Shown here piece by piece: positions 18,507 through 26,970 of a stretch of 64,000 bases of DNA. The translations under genes were made by a program, and so were the position numbers. Where the stretch lies: the NCBI GenBank assembly GCA_024403275.1, contig JAKSSD010000001.1, positions 62,001-126,000 of the forward strand, given 5' to 3'. This DNA is from Lachnospiraceae bacterium (GTDB lineage: Bacteria; Bacillota; Clostridia; Lachnospirales; Lachnospiraceae). Every line of letters begins with the position of its first letter. Within the stretch, counting starts at the first letter, position 1. A model generated the notes under the pieces. It made no database searches. It was not told where the DNA came from and worked only from the letters and a program-made list of their open reading frames with translations.

Positions 18507-19569
18507 CTGCTACGGCCTCCTCATCCTCACTTGCTGGTTTATTCATAATCTGAATGTTGAATGGATCAACCTTAATTCCAACCTTGGTTCCTACTGGGAA
18601 CATCCTGGTAGAATGAACAAGCCATTCAAAACCATTTGCCATAACTTCCATTTCATAATGAACACCCTTGAAGATAATATGAGACACTTCACCCTGAAGT
18701 AATCCTTCTTCAGGAGCAACTAATTCTACGTCTTCAGGTCTTATAACTACATCAACAGGTTTGTTATTACCAAAACCTTTGTCAACACAAGGGAATTTAA
18801 CTCCAAGAATCTGAACAAGCTCATCCTGGATAAATACTGAATCTATAATGTTAGAATCTCCAATAAAATCTGCAACGAAGGCATTTTCTGGTTCGTTATA
18901 AATCATTTCAGGAGTACCGATCTGCTGAATATATCCCTGATTCATTACAACAATGGTATCAGACATAGTTAAAGCTTCTTCCTGATCATGAGTTACATAT
19001 ATAAACGTAATACCGAGTTCATTTTTGAGACGAATAAGCTCATATTGCATATCTTGTCTTAATTTGAGATCAAGAGCGCCTAAAGGCTCATCAAGAAGTA
19101 ATACCTTTGGTTCATTTACGATAGCACGAGCAATAGCAATACGTTGTTGCTGTCCACCTGATAAAGAATCTGGCATTCTGTGTTCATAACCTTCAAGATT
19201 AACAAGCTTAAGAGCGTATTTGATTTTATCGTCAATATAGGATTTTGATTTGTTTTTGATTTTTAATCCAAATGCAATATTTTCAGCGATACTCATATGT
19301 GAGAATAGAGCATATTTTTGAAATACTGTATTGAGGGGTCTTTTGTAAGCTGGAAGTCTTGTGATATCCTGACCATCAAAAACGACACGACCTGTATCCG
19401 GAGTTTCGAAACCACCGATAATACGAAGAGTAGTAGTTTTACCACAACCTGATGGACCAAGTAAAGTTACGAATTCGTTTTCACGAATATATAAATTCAT
19501 TTCATCTAATACAAGATGATTGTCATAAGATTTAGAAATATTTTCTAAGTTAATCAATTTGTTGCTCAT
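18496..19569 (-). CDS. potA: Spermidine/putrescine ABC transporter ATP-binding protein
   Basis: PotA drives polyamine import. I place the start at the ATG at 19569 ([10 protein letters not shown]), preceded by AGGAGA; the frame stays open a further 22 codons upstream but has no ribosome site there. The product is 357 residues. Walker A GPSGCGKT is at 38-45, the ABC signature is [14 protein letters not shown], Walker B is [12 protein letters not shown], and the H-loop is [10 protein letters not shown]. The C-terminal ~110 residues form the TOBE-type regulatory domain, and the tail is acidic ([11 protein letters not shown]). It is the first gene of the leftward potABCD operon. Confidence 0.97.
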   Translation of the reverse strand: MSNKLINLENISKSYDNHLVLDEMNLYIRENEFVTLLGPSGCGKTTTLRIIGGFETPDTGRVVFDGQDITRLPAYKRPLNTVFQKYALFSHMSIAENIAFGLKIKNKSKSYIDDKIKYALKLVNLEGYEHRMPDSLSGGQQQRIAIARAIVNEPKVLLLDEPLGALDLKLRQDMQYELIRLKNELGITFIYVTHDQEEALTMSDTIVVMNQGYIQQIGTPEMIYNEPENAFVADFIGDSNIIDSVFIQDELVQILGVKFPCVDKGFGNNKPVDVVIRPEDVELVAPEEGLLQGEVSHIIFKGVHYEMEVMANGFEWLVHSTRMFPVGTKVGIKVDPFNIQIMNKPASEDEEAVAVEE

Positions 19570-19627
19570 AGTATTATCTCCTAAATAAATATTACAAACT
19601 GAAACCAATAAACTAAATATTGCTAAC

Positions 19628-19639
19628 CCTGACATCAGG
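19628..19639. promoter_or_regulatory. Short palindrome between potA and the lactonase-like gene
   Basis: CCTGA and TCAGG arms flank a 2-bp centre. The site is 59 bp before the potA start and 118 bp before the divergent gene. Weak promoter elements surround it (minus strand TTTAGT with TAATAT at 17 bp). It could be an operator for either direction, but one occurrence of 12 bp may be chance. Confidence 0.25.
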
Positions 19640-19690
19640 TTTTCGCATTATTATTATGTTTTCAAAAGTATTTTTATTTTATAATATTTG

Positions 19691-19699
19691 TGCTATGAT
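19691..19699 (+). promoter_or_regulatory. Extended -10 promoter for the lactonase-like gene
   Basis: TG-C-TATGAT forms an extended -10 element 57 bp before the ATG at 19757. The -35 region is T-rich without a clear match, as is common for extended -10 promoters. Confidence 0.5.
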
Positions 19700-19756
19700 G
19701 TAAATTAAAGTTTGATAATTTATAAACAAATAATGATTGATTTTGGGAGAAAGTAT

Positions 19757-20812
19757 ATGGCTGATAATAAGTATGTTGCATATGTCTCAAATTACACTAG
19801 AAAAACTAAGAATGGAATTAGTATTTTTGATGTAGATATGGAGAAAGGAACCTTTGTTTTCAGAAATTCGATTGAGATCACTAATTCTTCGTATATGACA
19901 TGTTCACACAATGATCATTTCTTATATTCAATAACTGATTTAGGTGTTAAAAGTTATGAAATTCAGGATGATGGAAGTCTTGATGAGATTAACTCTGCAT
20001 CAATTAATGGTATGAGGGGTTGTTATCTTTCTACAGATTATACAGATAGATATTTGTTTGTTGCTGGATATCATGATGGTAAGATTACTGTTCTTCGAGT
20101 TGGCGAAGATGGTGCAGTAGGTGAAATTACTGATGAGATCTTTGTAAGTGGTATGGGTGAAGTATCAGACAGATCTTATGTACCACATGTTAGCTGCGTA
20201 AAGATGAGTCGTGATAACAAATTCTTATTTGCTTCAGATACTGGTATGGACCATGTTAATGTTTATTCATTAAATTATGAAACAGGCAAACTAAAACAGA
20301 TGGATGTTATTCGTTCAGATGTTAATTCAGGTCCAAGACATATGATATTCTCTGTGGATAATAAATATGTTTATATCTTAAATGAAATTCAAAATTCTAT
20401 TGATGTATTAACATATACTATACTTGATTCGGGATATCCTGATTTTGAAAAGATTCAGACTGTATATAACGTTAAAGATTATCATGCTGCAAAATCAATG
20501 TCATCTGCTCTCAAATTTAGTAGGGATAAGAAATATATTATTTCATCATGCGCTGGTGTTAATTCAGTAGTGATTTTTAAGGTTGATGAGAATGATGGAA
20601 CATTAAGCAAAGTTCTTGAACTTCCAATTAGTGGTATTTATCCAAAAGATTGCGCATTATTCCCAGATTCAAAGCATCTTGTTTCACTAAACCATGAATC
20701 AAGTACTTTGACATTTTTCTCGGTTGATTTGGAAAAAGGTCTTCTTGCTATGTGTGCTAAAGAAATTAAGATTGATAATCCTAACTGCGTAATTTTCCAT
20801 AAGATTAAATAA
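19757..20812 (+). CDS. Lactonase family beta-propeller protein (6-phosphogluconolactonase/YkgB-like)
   Basis: The start is ATG 19757, after GGGAGA; a frame from 19712 lacks a ribosome site. The 351-residue product has about seven repeats of the type found in the cytosolic lactonase propeller family: DGSLDEINS, RYLFVAGYHDGKITVLRV, KFLFASDTGMDHVNVYSLN, GPRHMIFSVDNKYVYILNE and HLVSLNHESSTLTFFSVD. No signal peptide is seen. Family members include Pgl, which hydrolyses 6-phosphogluconolactone, but many homologues have unknown substrates. No pentose phosphate genes are nearby. tgt follows 11 bp downstream. Confidence 0.85.
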   Translation: MADNKYVAYVSNYTRKTKNGISIFDVDMEKGTFVFRNSIEITNSSYMTCSHNDHFLYSITDLGVKSYEIQDDGSLDEINSASINGMRGCYLSTDYTDRYLFVAGYHDGKITVLRVGEDGAVGEITDEIFVSGMGEVSDRSYVPHVSCVKMSRDNKFLFASDTGMDHVNVYSLNYETGKLKQMDVIRSDVNSGPRHMIFSVDNKYVYILNEIQNSIDVLTYTILDSGYPDFEKIQTVYNVKDYHAAKSMSSALKFSRDKKYIISSCAGVNSVVIFKVDENDGTLSKVLELPISGIYPKDCALFPDSKHLVSLNHESSTLTFFSVDLEKGLLAMCAKEIKIDNPNCVIFHKIK

Positions 20813-20823
20813 GGATAGAACAA

Positions 20824-21969
20824 ATGTCAGGCGAATTTAAAATATTAAAAAGATCAGGTGCAGCTAAAAGAGGACAGTTTGAAACTGTTCATGGAACAAT
20901 TCAGACACCTGTATTTATGAATGTTGGAACAGTTGCTGCTATAAAAGGAGCTGTTTCAACAGAAGATTTAGAAAGAATCAATACTCAGGTTGAGTTATCT
21001 AATACATATCATTTACATGTAAGGCCAGGAGACGAGAAAATTAAAGCTCTTGGTGGTCTTCATAAATTCATGTCATGGAATAAACCGATTCTTACCGATT
21101 CAGGTGGATTTCAGGTATTTTCCCTTGCAGGTTTAAGAAAAATCAAAGAAGAAGGAGTAACATTCCAAAGTCATATTGATGGTCACAGAATTTTCATGGG
21201 ACCAGAAGAAAGTATGCAGATTCAGTCAAATCTCGCTTCTACTATAGCTATGGCTTTTGATGAATGTCCTCCTAGTAAAGCTGAAAGAAAATATGTTGAA
21301 GCTTCTGTTGCAAGAACCACAAGATGGCTTGAGCGATGCAAAAATAAAATGTATGAGCTTAACAATAGTGAAGATACTATTAATAAGGAACAGCTTTTAT
21401 TTGGTATCAATCAGGGTGCTGTTTATGATGATATTCGTATTGAGCACGCTAAGATTATTTCTGAATTTGATTTGCCAGGCTATGCAATTGGTGGTCTTGC
21501 TGTAGGTGAAACTCATGAAGAAATGTATAGAATCATAGAATCTACAGTTCCATATTTGCCAGCTAACAAACCAGTATATTTGATGGGTGTAGGAACTCCT
21601 GAGAATATTCTCGAAGCAGTTGAGAGAGGAGTAGATTTCTTTGATTGTGTTTATCCTTCGAGAAATGCCAGACATGCTCATTTGTATACTAACTTTGGCA
21701 AAATTAATCTTATGAATGCAAAATATGAGCTTGATGACAGACCTATTGAAGAAGGATGTCAGTGTCCAACTTGTCAAAGATATTCAAGAGCATATATAAG
21801 ACATTTGCTTAAAGCAAAGGAAATGCTTGGTATGAGACTTTGTGTTCTTCATAATCTCTATTTTTATAATACTATGATGACAGAAATTAGAGATGCTCTT
21901 GATGAAGATAGATTTGAATCATATAAGGCTAACAAGATAGCAAGTATGAAATCTTCACAAAATGAATAA
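20824..21969 (+). CDS. tgt: tRNA-guanine transglycosylase
   Basis: Tgt exchanges guanine 34 of GUN-anticodon tRNAs for the queuine precursor preQ1. The protein has 381 residues. The active-site segment TDSGGFQVFSL carries the conserved Asp92, and the nucleophile Asp lies in FDCVYPSRNARHA. The zinc site near the C-terminus has CQCPTC followed by the YIRHLL helix and a later His (VLHNLYFY). All family elements are present. Neither queA nor the preQ1 genes are adjacent; yajC follows, an arrangement (tgt-yajC) common across bacteria. Confidence 0.97.
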   Translation: MSGEFKILKRSGAAKRGQFETVHGTIQTPVFMNVGTVAAIKGAVSTEDLERINTQVELSNTYHLHVRPGDEKIKALGGLHKFMSWNKPILTDSGGFQVFSLAGLRKIKEEGVTFQSHIDGHRIFMGPEESMQIQSNLASTIAMAFDECPPSKAERKYVEASVARTTRWLERCKNKMYELNNSEDTINKEQLLFGINQGAVYDDIRIEHAKIISEFDLPGYAIGGLAVGETHEEMYRIIESTVPYLPANKPVYLMGVGTPENILEAVERGVDFFDCVYPSRNARHAHLYTNFGKINLMNAKYELDDRPIEEGCQCPTCQRYSRAYIRHLLKAKEMLGMRLCVLHNLYFYNTMMTEIRDALDEDRFESYKANKIASMKSSQNE

Positions 21970-22039
21970 ATTTCACTTGTATATTTATTTAAAATCACTT
22001 ATTGTTATATGTGGTTTAATTTAATTAGGAGGCAACATT

Positions 22040-22372
22040 ATGTATAATTTATTACTTGAAGGTGCAGACGCAGCACAGGCAGGCGGATTTTTAGGAAGCC
22101 TTGGTATCTGGGGAACAGTAGGATATATTGTTATCTTCGGTGTTTTCATTTATTTCCTTATCATTCGTCCTCAGAAGAAAGAACAGAAGAAGATGAATGC
22201 CATGATTTCAAGTATGGAAGTTGGTGATTCAGTAGTTACAACTTCAGGCTTTTATGGTGTTATTATTGATATTACTGATGAAGACGTTATCGTTGAATTC
22301 GGTAGCAACAAAAACTGTAGAATTCCTATGAAAAAGTCAGCAATTGCACAGATTGAGAAAGCAGAGAACTAA
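22040..22372 (+). CDS. yajC: Preprotein translocase subunit YajC
   Basis: A 110-residue single-pass membrane protein. The hydrophobic segment is at about 25-44 and is followed by the family motif IIRPQKKEQKKMNAM. The cytosolic part has EVGDSVVTTSGFYGVI and ends with a basic/acidic helix. YajC associates with SecDF-YidC but is not essential. secD and secF are not encoded next to it here. AGGAGG precedes the ATG. The L,D-transpeptidase gene starts 2 bp after its stop. Confidence 0.95.
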   Translation: MYNLLLEGADAAQAGGFLGSLGIWGTVGYIVIFGVFIYFLIIRPQKKEQKKMNAMISSMEVGDSVVTTSGFYGVIIDITDEDVIVEFGSNKNCRIPMKKSAIAQIEKAEN

Positions 22373-22374
22373 AA

Positions 22375-23793
22375 ATGAAAAAAGCAATAGCCATAATTAT
22401 TCCAACATTATTAGCTATAATTGTATTAGGTGGTTATTTCTTTGGTGTGTTTTACTATAGAGCATGGTTTTGTCCTAACACATATATAAATGGTGTTAAA
22501 GTCTCTGGCCAACCTTATAGTTTCGCTGAAAATATTGTAGGTTCTGAACTTGTTATTAATAACATTTCTATAAAAAAATCAACAGGCGAAGAATTGTTTA
22601 TTCCAGGTGATGAGATTTATGTATATGATGCAAATGATGCTTTATATGCTTATAAATCAATTATTGACAGTGAAAATCCATTTCTTTGGCCATATTACTT
22701 ATTCAATAAACATGAATATGTATACAGAACAGAGATTAGATTGGATGAAGACAAGTTAAAATCAATTGTTGAAGATTCTTTCTTTGCAAGTGAAGAAAAG
22801 TATGATGAAGACAATTCTGCTGAAATTAAATATACTAAAGAAGATGGTTATGTTTTAATTGATCATACAAATAATCTTCTTGATTATGACTTATTAACAG
22901 AAGATATTAGAGAACTTGCATTAAACAACGGTGGTTCAATTACTGTTGATGATGAAAAATATTATAAAGATGTTAATCACAACAAAGAGTATGAAGAAGT
23001 TGTTAAAGAATGGAAGAAACTCGAAAAAGTAATTGGTTTTGAAATGGAATATAAATTAGCTTCCGGCGAATCTGTGATGATTGATTCTTCCGTAATGTCT
23101 GAATTGATTGCTAAAGATGAAAAAGGCAATCTTTTAGAAGATGAAGAAGGTAATTATTATATTGATTCTGAGAAAGTATATGAATTTGTAGAAAACATGT
23201 CGGAAGAATATGATAATTTCTATAAGCCAAAATTCTTTAAGGCTACCAGAGGAGATGTTGTTGAGATTCCATATTCCAGATATACTACTTATGGTAATCT
23301 TATTAATATTGAAGAAGAAGCAAAAGCTCTCGAAGAACTCATGGTTAAAGGAAGAGCTCCTAAGACAAGAGAACCTATTTATATTCAGACAGAATATGCT
23401 GGTTCATTTGCTGATAATTACGGTGGTACATATGTTGAAATTGATTTGACTAATCAGACTATGTACTATTATTTAGACAATGAGCTTCAATTAGAAACTC
23501 CTATTGTTACGGGATGCTGGTCAAATGGAAACATGACTCCTTCAGCTGTATGTTACATTGTTAATAAAGCAAGAAATATTTGGCTTGATGGACCAACATG
23601 GCATTCATTTGTATATCATTGGATGTGCATTACCGGACAGATTGGTATTCATGATTCAACATGGAGAAGTTCATACGGTGGAGAGATTTATAAATATGGT
23701 GGTTCTCATGGATGTATTAATACACCAATGGACGCTGTAGATGAATTGTTTAACACAGTTGAAATTGGAACACCGGTACTTGTATTTGAATAA
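22375..23793 (+). CDS. Membrane-anchored L,D-transpeptidase (YkuD) with PG-binding-4 region
   Basis: The 472-residue protein has an N-terminal membrane anchor (about 4-28). Residues about 45-320 resemble the PG_binding_4 repeats found before YkuD domains in clostridia (CPNTYINGVKVSG; FKATRGDVVEIPY). The C-terminal YkuD domain begins at about YVEIDLTNQTMYYYLDNE. The catalytic block IGIHDS and SHGCIN gives His445 and nucleophile Cys447. Such enzymes form 3-3 cross-links or attach proteins to peptidoglycan, outside the cell, and are insensitive to most penicillins. It is coupled to yajC by a 2-bp gap and followed by a terminator. Confidence 0.93.
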   Translation: MKKAIAIIIPTLLAIIVLGGYFFGVFYYRAWFCPNTYINGVKVSGQPYSFAENIVGSELVINNISIKKSTGEELFIPGDEIYVYDANDALYAYKSIIDSENPFLWPYYLFNKHEYVYRTEIRLDEDKLKSIVEDSFFASEEKYDEDNSAEIKYTKEDGYVLIDHTNNLLDYDLLTEDIRELALNNGGSITVDDEKYYKDVNHNKEYEEVVKEWKKLEKVIGFEMEYKLASGESVMIDSSVMSELIAKDEKGNLLEDEEGNYYIDSEKVYEFVENMSEEYDNFYKPKFFKATRGDVVEIPYSRYTTYGNLINIEEEAKALEELMVKGRAPKTREPIYIQTEYAGSFADNYGGTYVEIDLTNQTMYYYLDNELQLETPIVTGCWSNGNMTPSAVCYIVNKARNIWLDGPTWHSFVYHWMCITGQIGIHDSTWRSSYGGEIYKYGGSHGCINTPMDAVDELFNTVEIGTPVLVFE

Positions 23794-23797
23794 AATT

Positions 23798-23828
23798 AAA
23801 GCTGAAGAGTAATTCTTCAGCTTTATTA
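23798..23828 (+). terminator. Intrinsic terminator after the L,D-transpeptidase gene
   Basis: The stem AAAGCTGAAGA / TCTTCAGCTTT (23798-23808 and 23814-23824) encloses a 5-base loop and is followed by TTATTATTATTA, a broken T tract. Confidence 0.8.
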
Positions 23829-23841
23829 TTATTAGAAATTA

Positions 23842-23859
23842 TTGTTAATATTTTAACGT
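23842..23859. promoter_or_regulatory. Rex-like operator upstream of serC
   Basis: TTGTTAA-TATT-TTAACGT matches 12 of the 14 fixed positions of the clostridial Rex consensus TTGTTAA-N4-TTAACAA (consensus from memory of published regulon work). A second left half-site, with the same 12 bases TTGTTAATATTT, starts exactly 20 bp later at 23862. Both lie just upstream of the serC -35. The rex gene itself is at the end of this gene group. Confidence 0.5.
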
Positions 23860-23875
23860 TTTTGTTAATATTTCA

Positions 23876-23904
23876 TTGACTTAAATAATATATATATGTA
23901 AAAT
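23876..23904 (+). promoter_or_regulatory. serC-serA promoter
   Basis: TTGACT (23876-23881) and TAAAAT (23899-23904) are separated by 17 bp, close to the sigma-A consensus. The expected start is near 23911, giving a leader of about 68 bases. Confidence 0.75.
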
Positions 23905-23932
23905 AAAATTTGTTGTATTTTATCTCGCTAAA

Positions 23933-23948
23933 GCGAGAAATTAAAGTT
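23933..23948 (+). promoter_or_regulatory. Leader hairpin/palindrome before serC
   Basis: TCTCGCT and AGCGAGA form a perfect 7-bp inverted repeat with a 2-base centre, GC-richer than its surroundings. It falls about 22 bases into the predicted serC mRNA and ends 14 bases before AGGAGG. It lacks a T tract, so it is an operator or mRNA-stability hairpin rather than a terminator. It is too small for a T-box. Confidence 0.45.
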
Positions 23949-23978
23949 TATTAAATATTTTAGGAGGATTAGATTATC

Positions 23979-25079
23979 ATGTCCAGAGTTTACAATTTTT
24001 CAGCAGGACCAGCAATGTTACCTGAAGAAGTATTAAAAGAAGCCGCAGCAGAAATGCTTGATTATCAGGGTTCCGGCCAGTCAGTAATGGAGATGTCTCA
24101 TCGATCTAAAGTTTATGATAATATTATTAAAGAAGCTGAAGCAGATTTAAGAAAGCTTATGAATATTCCTGATAACTACAAGGTATTATTCCTTCAGGGT
24201 GGTGCTTCACAGTTCTTCGCAGAAGTTCCTATGAATATGATGAAGAATAAGAAAGCAGGTTACATCCTTACAGGTCAGTGGGCTAAGAAGGCTTTCGCTG
24301 AAGCTAAGATTTATGGTGAAGCAGTTGAGTTAGCATCTAGTGCTGATAAGACATTTTCATATATTCCAGATTGTTCAGATCTTGCAATTACAGATGATAT
24401 GGATTATGTATACATTTGTGAGAACAATACAATTTACGGTACAAAGTTCAAAGAATTACCTAATACAAAGGGTGTTGATCTTGTAGCAGATGTTTCATCT
24501 TGTTTCCTTTCAGAGCCAGTTGATGTTTCAAAATACGCTGTAATTTACGGTGGTGTTCAGAAGAACGTAGGACCTGCAGGTGCAGTTATTGCAATCATTA
24601 GAGAAGACCTTATTACAGATGAATGCTTACCAGGAACTCCAACAATGCTTAAGTGGAAGACACAGGCTGACAACGATTCACTTTACAATACACCTCCATG
24701 CTACACAATTTATATCTGTGGCAAGGTATTCAAATGGTTATTAAAGAACGGTGGTCTTGAAGCAATGAAGGCTCATAACGAGAAGAAGGCTGAAATCCTT
24801 TACAATTTCCTTGATGAATCTAAGTTATTCATGGGAACAGTAGTTAAGGAAGACAGATCTTTAATGAATGTACCATTCGTTTGCGATATCGCTGATGCTG
24901 AGAAGAAGGCAGAAGTTGAAACTAAATTTATCAAAGAAGCTACAGCAGCTGGATTTGTTAACCTTAAAGGTCACAGATCTGTTGGTGGTATGAGAGCATC
25001 TATTTACAATGCTATGCCAATCGAAGGTGTTGAGAAGCTTGTTGAGTTTATGAAGAAGTTCGAAGAGGAGAACGCATAA
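23979..25079 (+). CDS. serC: Phosphoserine aminotransferase
   Basis: SerC transaminates 3-phosphohydroxypyruvate to phosphoserine, the second step of serine synthesis. The 366-residue protein begins VYNFSAGPAMLPEEVL, the class V signature, and has LFLQGGASQFFAEVPMN for the phosphate and PLP contacts. The PLP lysine is in YGGVQKNVGPAG. The C-terminal segment SVGGMRASIYNAMPIEGV is also typical. AGGAGG precedes the ATG. It is followed by serA with a one-base stop/start overlap. The third enzyme, SerB, is not in the window. Confidence 0.98.
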   Translation: MSRVYNFSAGPAMLPEEVLKEAAAEMLDYQGSGQSVMEMSHRSKVYDNIIKEAEADLRKLMNIPDNYKVLFLQGGASQFFAEVPMNMMKNKKAGYILTGQWAKKAFAEAKIYGEAVELASSADKTFSYIPDCSDLAITDDMDYVYICENNTIYGTKFKELPNTKGVDLVADVSSCFLSEPVDVSKYAVIYGGVQKNVGPAGAVIAIIREDLITDECLPGTPTMLKWKTQADNDSLYNTPPCYTIYICGKVFKWLLKNGGLEAMKAHNEKKAEILYNFLDESKLFMGTVVKEDRSLMNVPFVCDIADAEKKAEVETKFIKEATAAGFVNLKGHRSVGGMRASIYNAMPIEGVEKLVEFMKKFEEENA

Positions 25080-26242
25080 TGTTTAATTATAATTGTTTAA
25101 ATCCAATTGCTAAAATTGGTCTTGATATTTTTGATGATAACTATACATGTACAGAGGATGTAAATGCTGCAGAAGGTCTTCTTGTTAGATCAGCAGTTAT
25201 GCATGAGATGGAATTATCAGACAATCTTCTTTGTGTAGCAAGAGCAGGTGCTGGTGTTAATAATATTCCTCTTGATAAATGTGCAGAAAAAGGTATTGTA
25301 GTATTCAATACTCCAGGTGCAAATGCTAATGGTGTTAAGGAATTAGTTCTTGCAGGTATGTTACTTGCTAGCCGTGATATTATCGGTGGTGCAGAGTGGG
25401 TTAAGGCAAATGCTTCAGACGAAACAATTGCTAAGTCACAGGAGAAGGCTAAGAAAGCTTTCGCTGGTAATGAAATCCAGGGCAAGACACTTGGTGTTAT
25501 TGGTCTTGGTGCTATCGGTGTTAAGGTTGCTAATGCTGCTTTAGCACTTGGTATGAATGTTATCGGTTATGATCCATACCTTTCAATCAATGCAGCTTGG
25601 AATGTAAGCCGAGATATTAAATATGTAAGCAATCTTGATGATATTTATACAGCTTGTGATTTCATCACAGTTCATGTTCCTGCATTAGATTCAACAAAGG
25701 GCATGATTAATGCTGAAGCAATTGCAAAGATGAAAGATGGCGTTGTAATTCTTAACTTCGCTCGTGACGTACTTTGCAATGAAAAGGATGTGCTTGAAGG
25801 TATCAAATCAGGTAAGGTTAAGAAATATGTATCTGATTTTGCTAATCCTACTACAGCAGGTCAGGATGGATGTATTGTTCTTCCTCACCTTGGAGCTTCA
25901 ACAGAAGAATCTGAAGATAACTGCGCAGTAATGGCAGTTAAGGAAATGAGAAACTATCTTGAGAATGGTAACATTGTTAACTCTGTTAACTACCCAGCTT
26001 GTGATATGGGTGTTTGTAACCAGGCTGCAAGAGTTGCTATCTTCCATAAGAATGTAGCTAATATGATTACTCAGTTCACATCAATGTTTGGTGATGCTGG
26101 TATCAATATTTCTGATATGACTAATAAGTCAAAAGGAGATTTTGCATATACAATGCTTGATCTTGAGAGTGCTGATCTTGATTCTATTATCGAAAAGCTT
26201 GCAGCTATCGATGGTGTTATCAGAGTTAGAAGAGTTAAATAA
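25079..26242 (+). CDS. serA: D-3-phosphoglycerate dehydrogenase
   Basis: SerA oxidises 3-phosphoglycerate with NAD+ to start serine synthesis. The 387-residue protein has the substrate domain at both ends of a central Rossmann fold: LGVIGLGAIGVKVANAA binds NAD. The catalytic Arg lies in ILNFARDVLCNE (the usual GG after Arg is DV here), and the catalytic His in LPHLGASTEES. The C-terminal ~70 residues form an ACT domain, suggesting feedback by serine. The ATG overlaps the serC stop by one base. A terminator follows. Confidence 0.96.
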   Translation: MFNYNCLNPIAKIGLDIFDDNYTCTEDVNAAEGLLVRSAVMHEMELSDNLLCVARAGAGVNNIPLDKCAEKGIVVFNTPGANANGVKELVLAGMLLASRDIIGGAEWVKANASDETIAKSQEKAKKAFAGNEIQGKTLGVIGLGAIGVKVANAALALGMNVIGYDPYLSINAAWNVSRDIKYVSNLDDIYTACDFITVHVPALDSTKGMINAEAIAKMKDGVVILNFARDVLCNEKDVLEGIKSGKVKKYVSDFANPTTAGQDGCIVLPHLGASTEESEDNCAVMAVKEMRNYLENGNIVNSVNYPACDMGVCNQAARVAIFHKNVANMITQFTSMFGDAGINISDMTNKSKGDFAYTMLDLESADLDSIIEKLAAIDGVIRVRRVK

Positions 26243-26265
26243 GCACTTATTATAATATTAAATAT

Positions 26266-26293
26266 GGCGGCATGAAATATTGCCGTCTTTTTT
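26266..26293 (+). terminator. Intrinsic terminator after serA
   Basis: GGCGGCA and TGCCGTC pair (one G-U) around an 8-base loop, followed by TTTTTT. It ends the serC-serA transcript before rex. Confidence 0.85.
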
Positions 26294-26332
26294 AATCAGA
26301 TTATAGAGATTAAATGTATTGAGGTATTAAAA

Positions 26333-26962
26333 ATGCAGGGAAAAATTTCTCAGGTTGTCATTTCAAGACTTCCACGATATTTTAGATATTTGGGAGATTT
26401 GAAGGATGAAGGTGTTGAAAGAATTTCTTCAAGCGAGCTTTCTAAAATCATGAATGTTACCGCTTCACAAATTCGACAGGACTTTAATCATTTCGGTGGA
26501 TTTGGACAACAGGGATATGGTTATAATGTAAATTATTTATATGAAGAAATTGGTAAATTATTAGGTCTTGATAAGAAACATAATCTTATTATTATTGGTG
26601 CTGGTAATTTAGGACAGGCTCTTGCTAACTACATGAATTTTGAAAGAAGAGGATTCTTCGTAAAAGGTATTTTTGACTGTAACGAAAAGATTATCGGAAC
26701 AAAAGTAAGAGATATGACTGTTATGGATATTTCCGAACTTAAATCATTTGTAATTAAAAATGATGTTGATATTGCAGTTTTAACCCTTCCTAAGACTGGT
26801 GCTACTAAGATTTCAGAGATTCTTGTTGAATGCGGAATAACTGGAATTTGGAATTTTGCTCACGTTGATTTGGATTTACCAAGTCATGTTTCAGTTGAAA
26901 ATGTTCATTTATCAGACAGTTTAATGAAATTATCTTTTAAGATTAAGGGCGAAAAGAATTAG
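26333..26962 (+). CDS. rex: Redox-sensing transcriptional repressor Rex
   Basis: Rex binds operators when NADH is low and releases them when the NADH/NAD+ ratio rises, controlling fermentative genes. The 209-residue protein has an N-terminal winged helix (SSSELSKIMNVTASQIRQDF, then GFGQQGYGYNV) and a Rossmann domain with IIIGAGNLGQAL. The domain-swapped C-terminal helix follows. All family features are present. GAGG lies 8 bases before the ATG. A Rex-like operator is found 2.5 kb upstream, before serC. The coiled-coil gene follows 8 bp later. Confidence 0.97.
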   Translation: MQGKISQVVISRLPRYFRYLGDLKDEGVERISSSELSKIMNVTASQIRQDFNHFGGFGQQGYGYNVNYLYEEIGKLLGLDKKHNLIIIGAGNLGQALANYMNFERRGFFVKGIFDCNEKIIGTKVRDMTVMDISELKSFVIKNDVDIAVLTLPKTGATKISEILVECGITGIWNFAHVDLDLPSHVSVENVHLSDSLMKLSFKIKGEKN

Positions 26963-26970
26963 AGGTAAAT

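Noticed and set aside
23905..23978. A T-box or other riboswitch in front of serC
   Set aside because: The leader is only about 68 bases, with one 7-bp hairpin, no T-box sequence and no terminator/antiterminator pair.
25141..25485. A 114-codon minus-strand open frame
   Set aside because: It lies wholly antisense to serA, which has clear family motifs in this stretch; no start signal or known motif supports the antisense frame.
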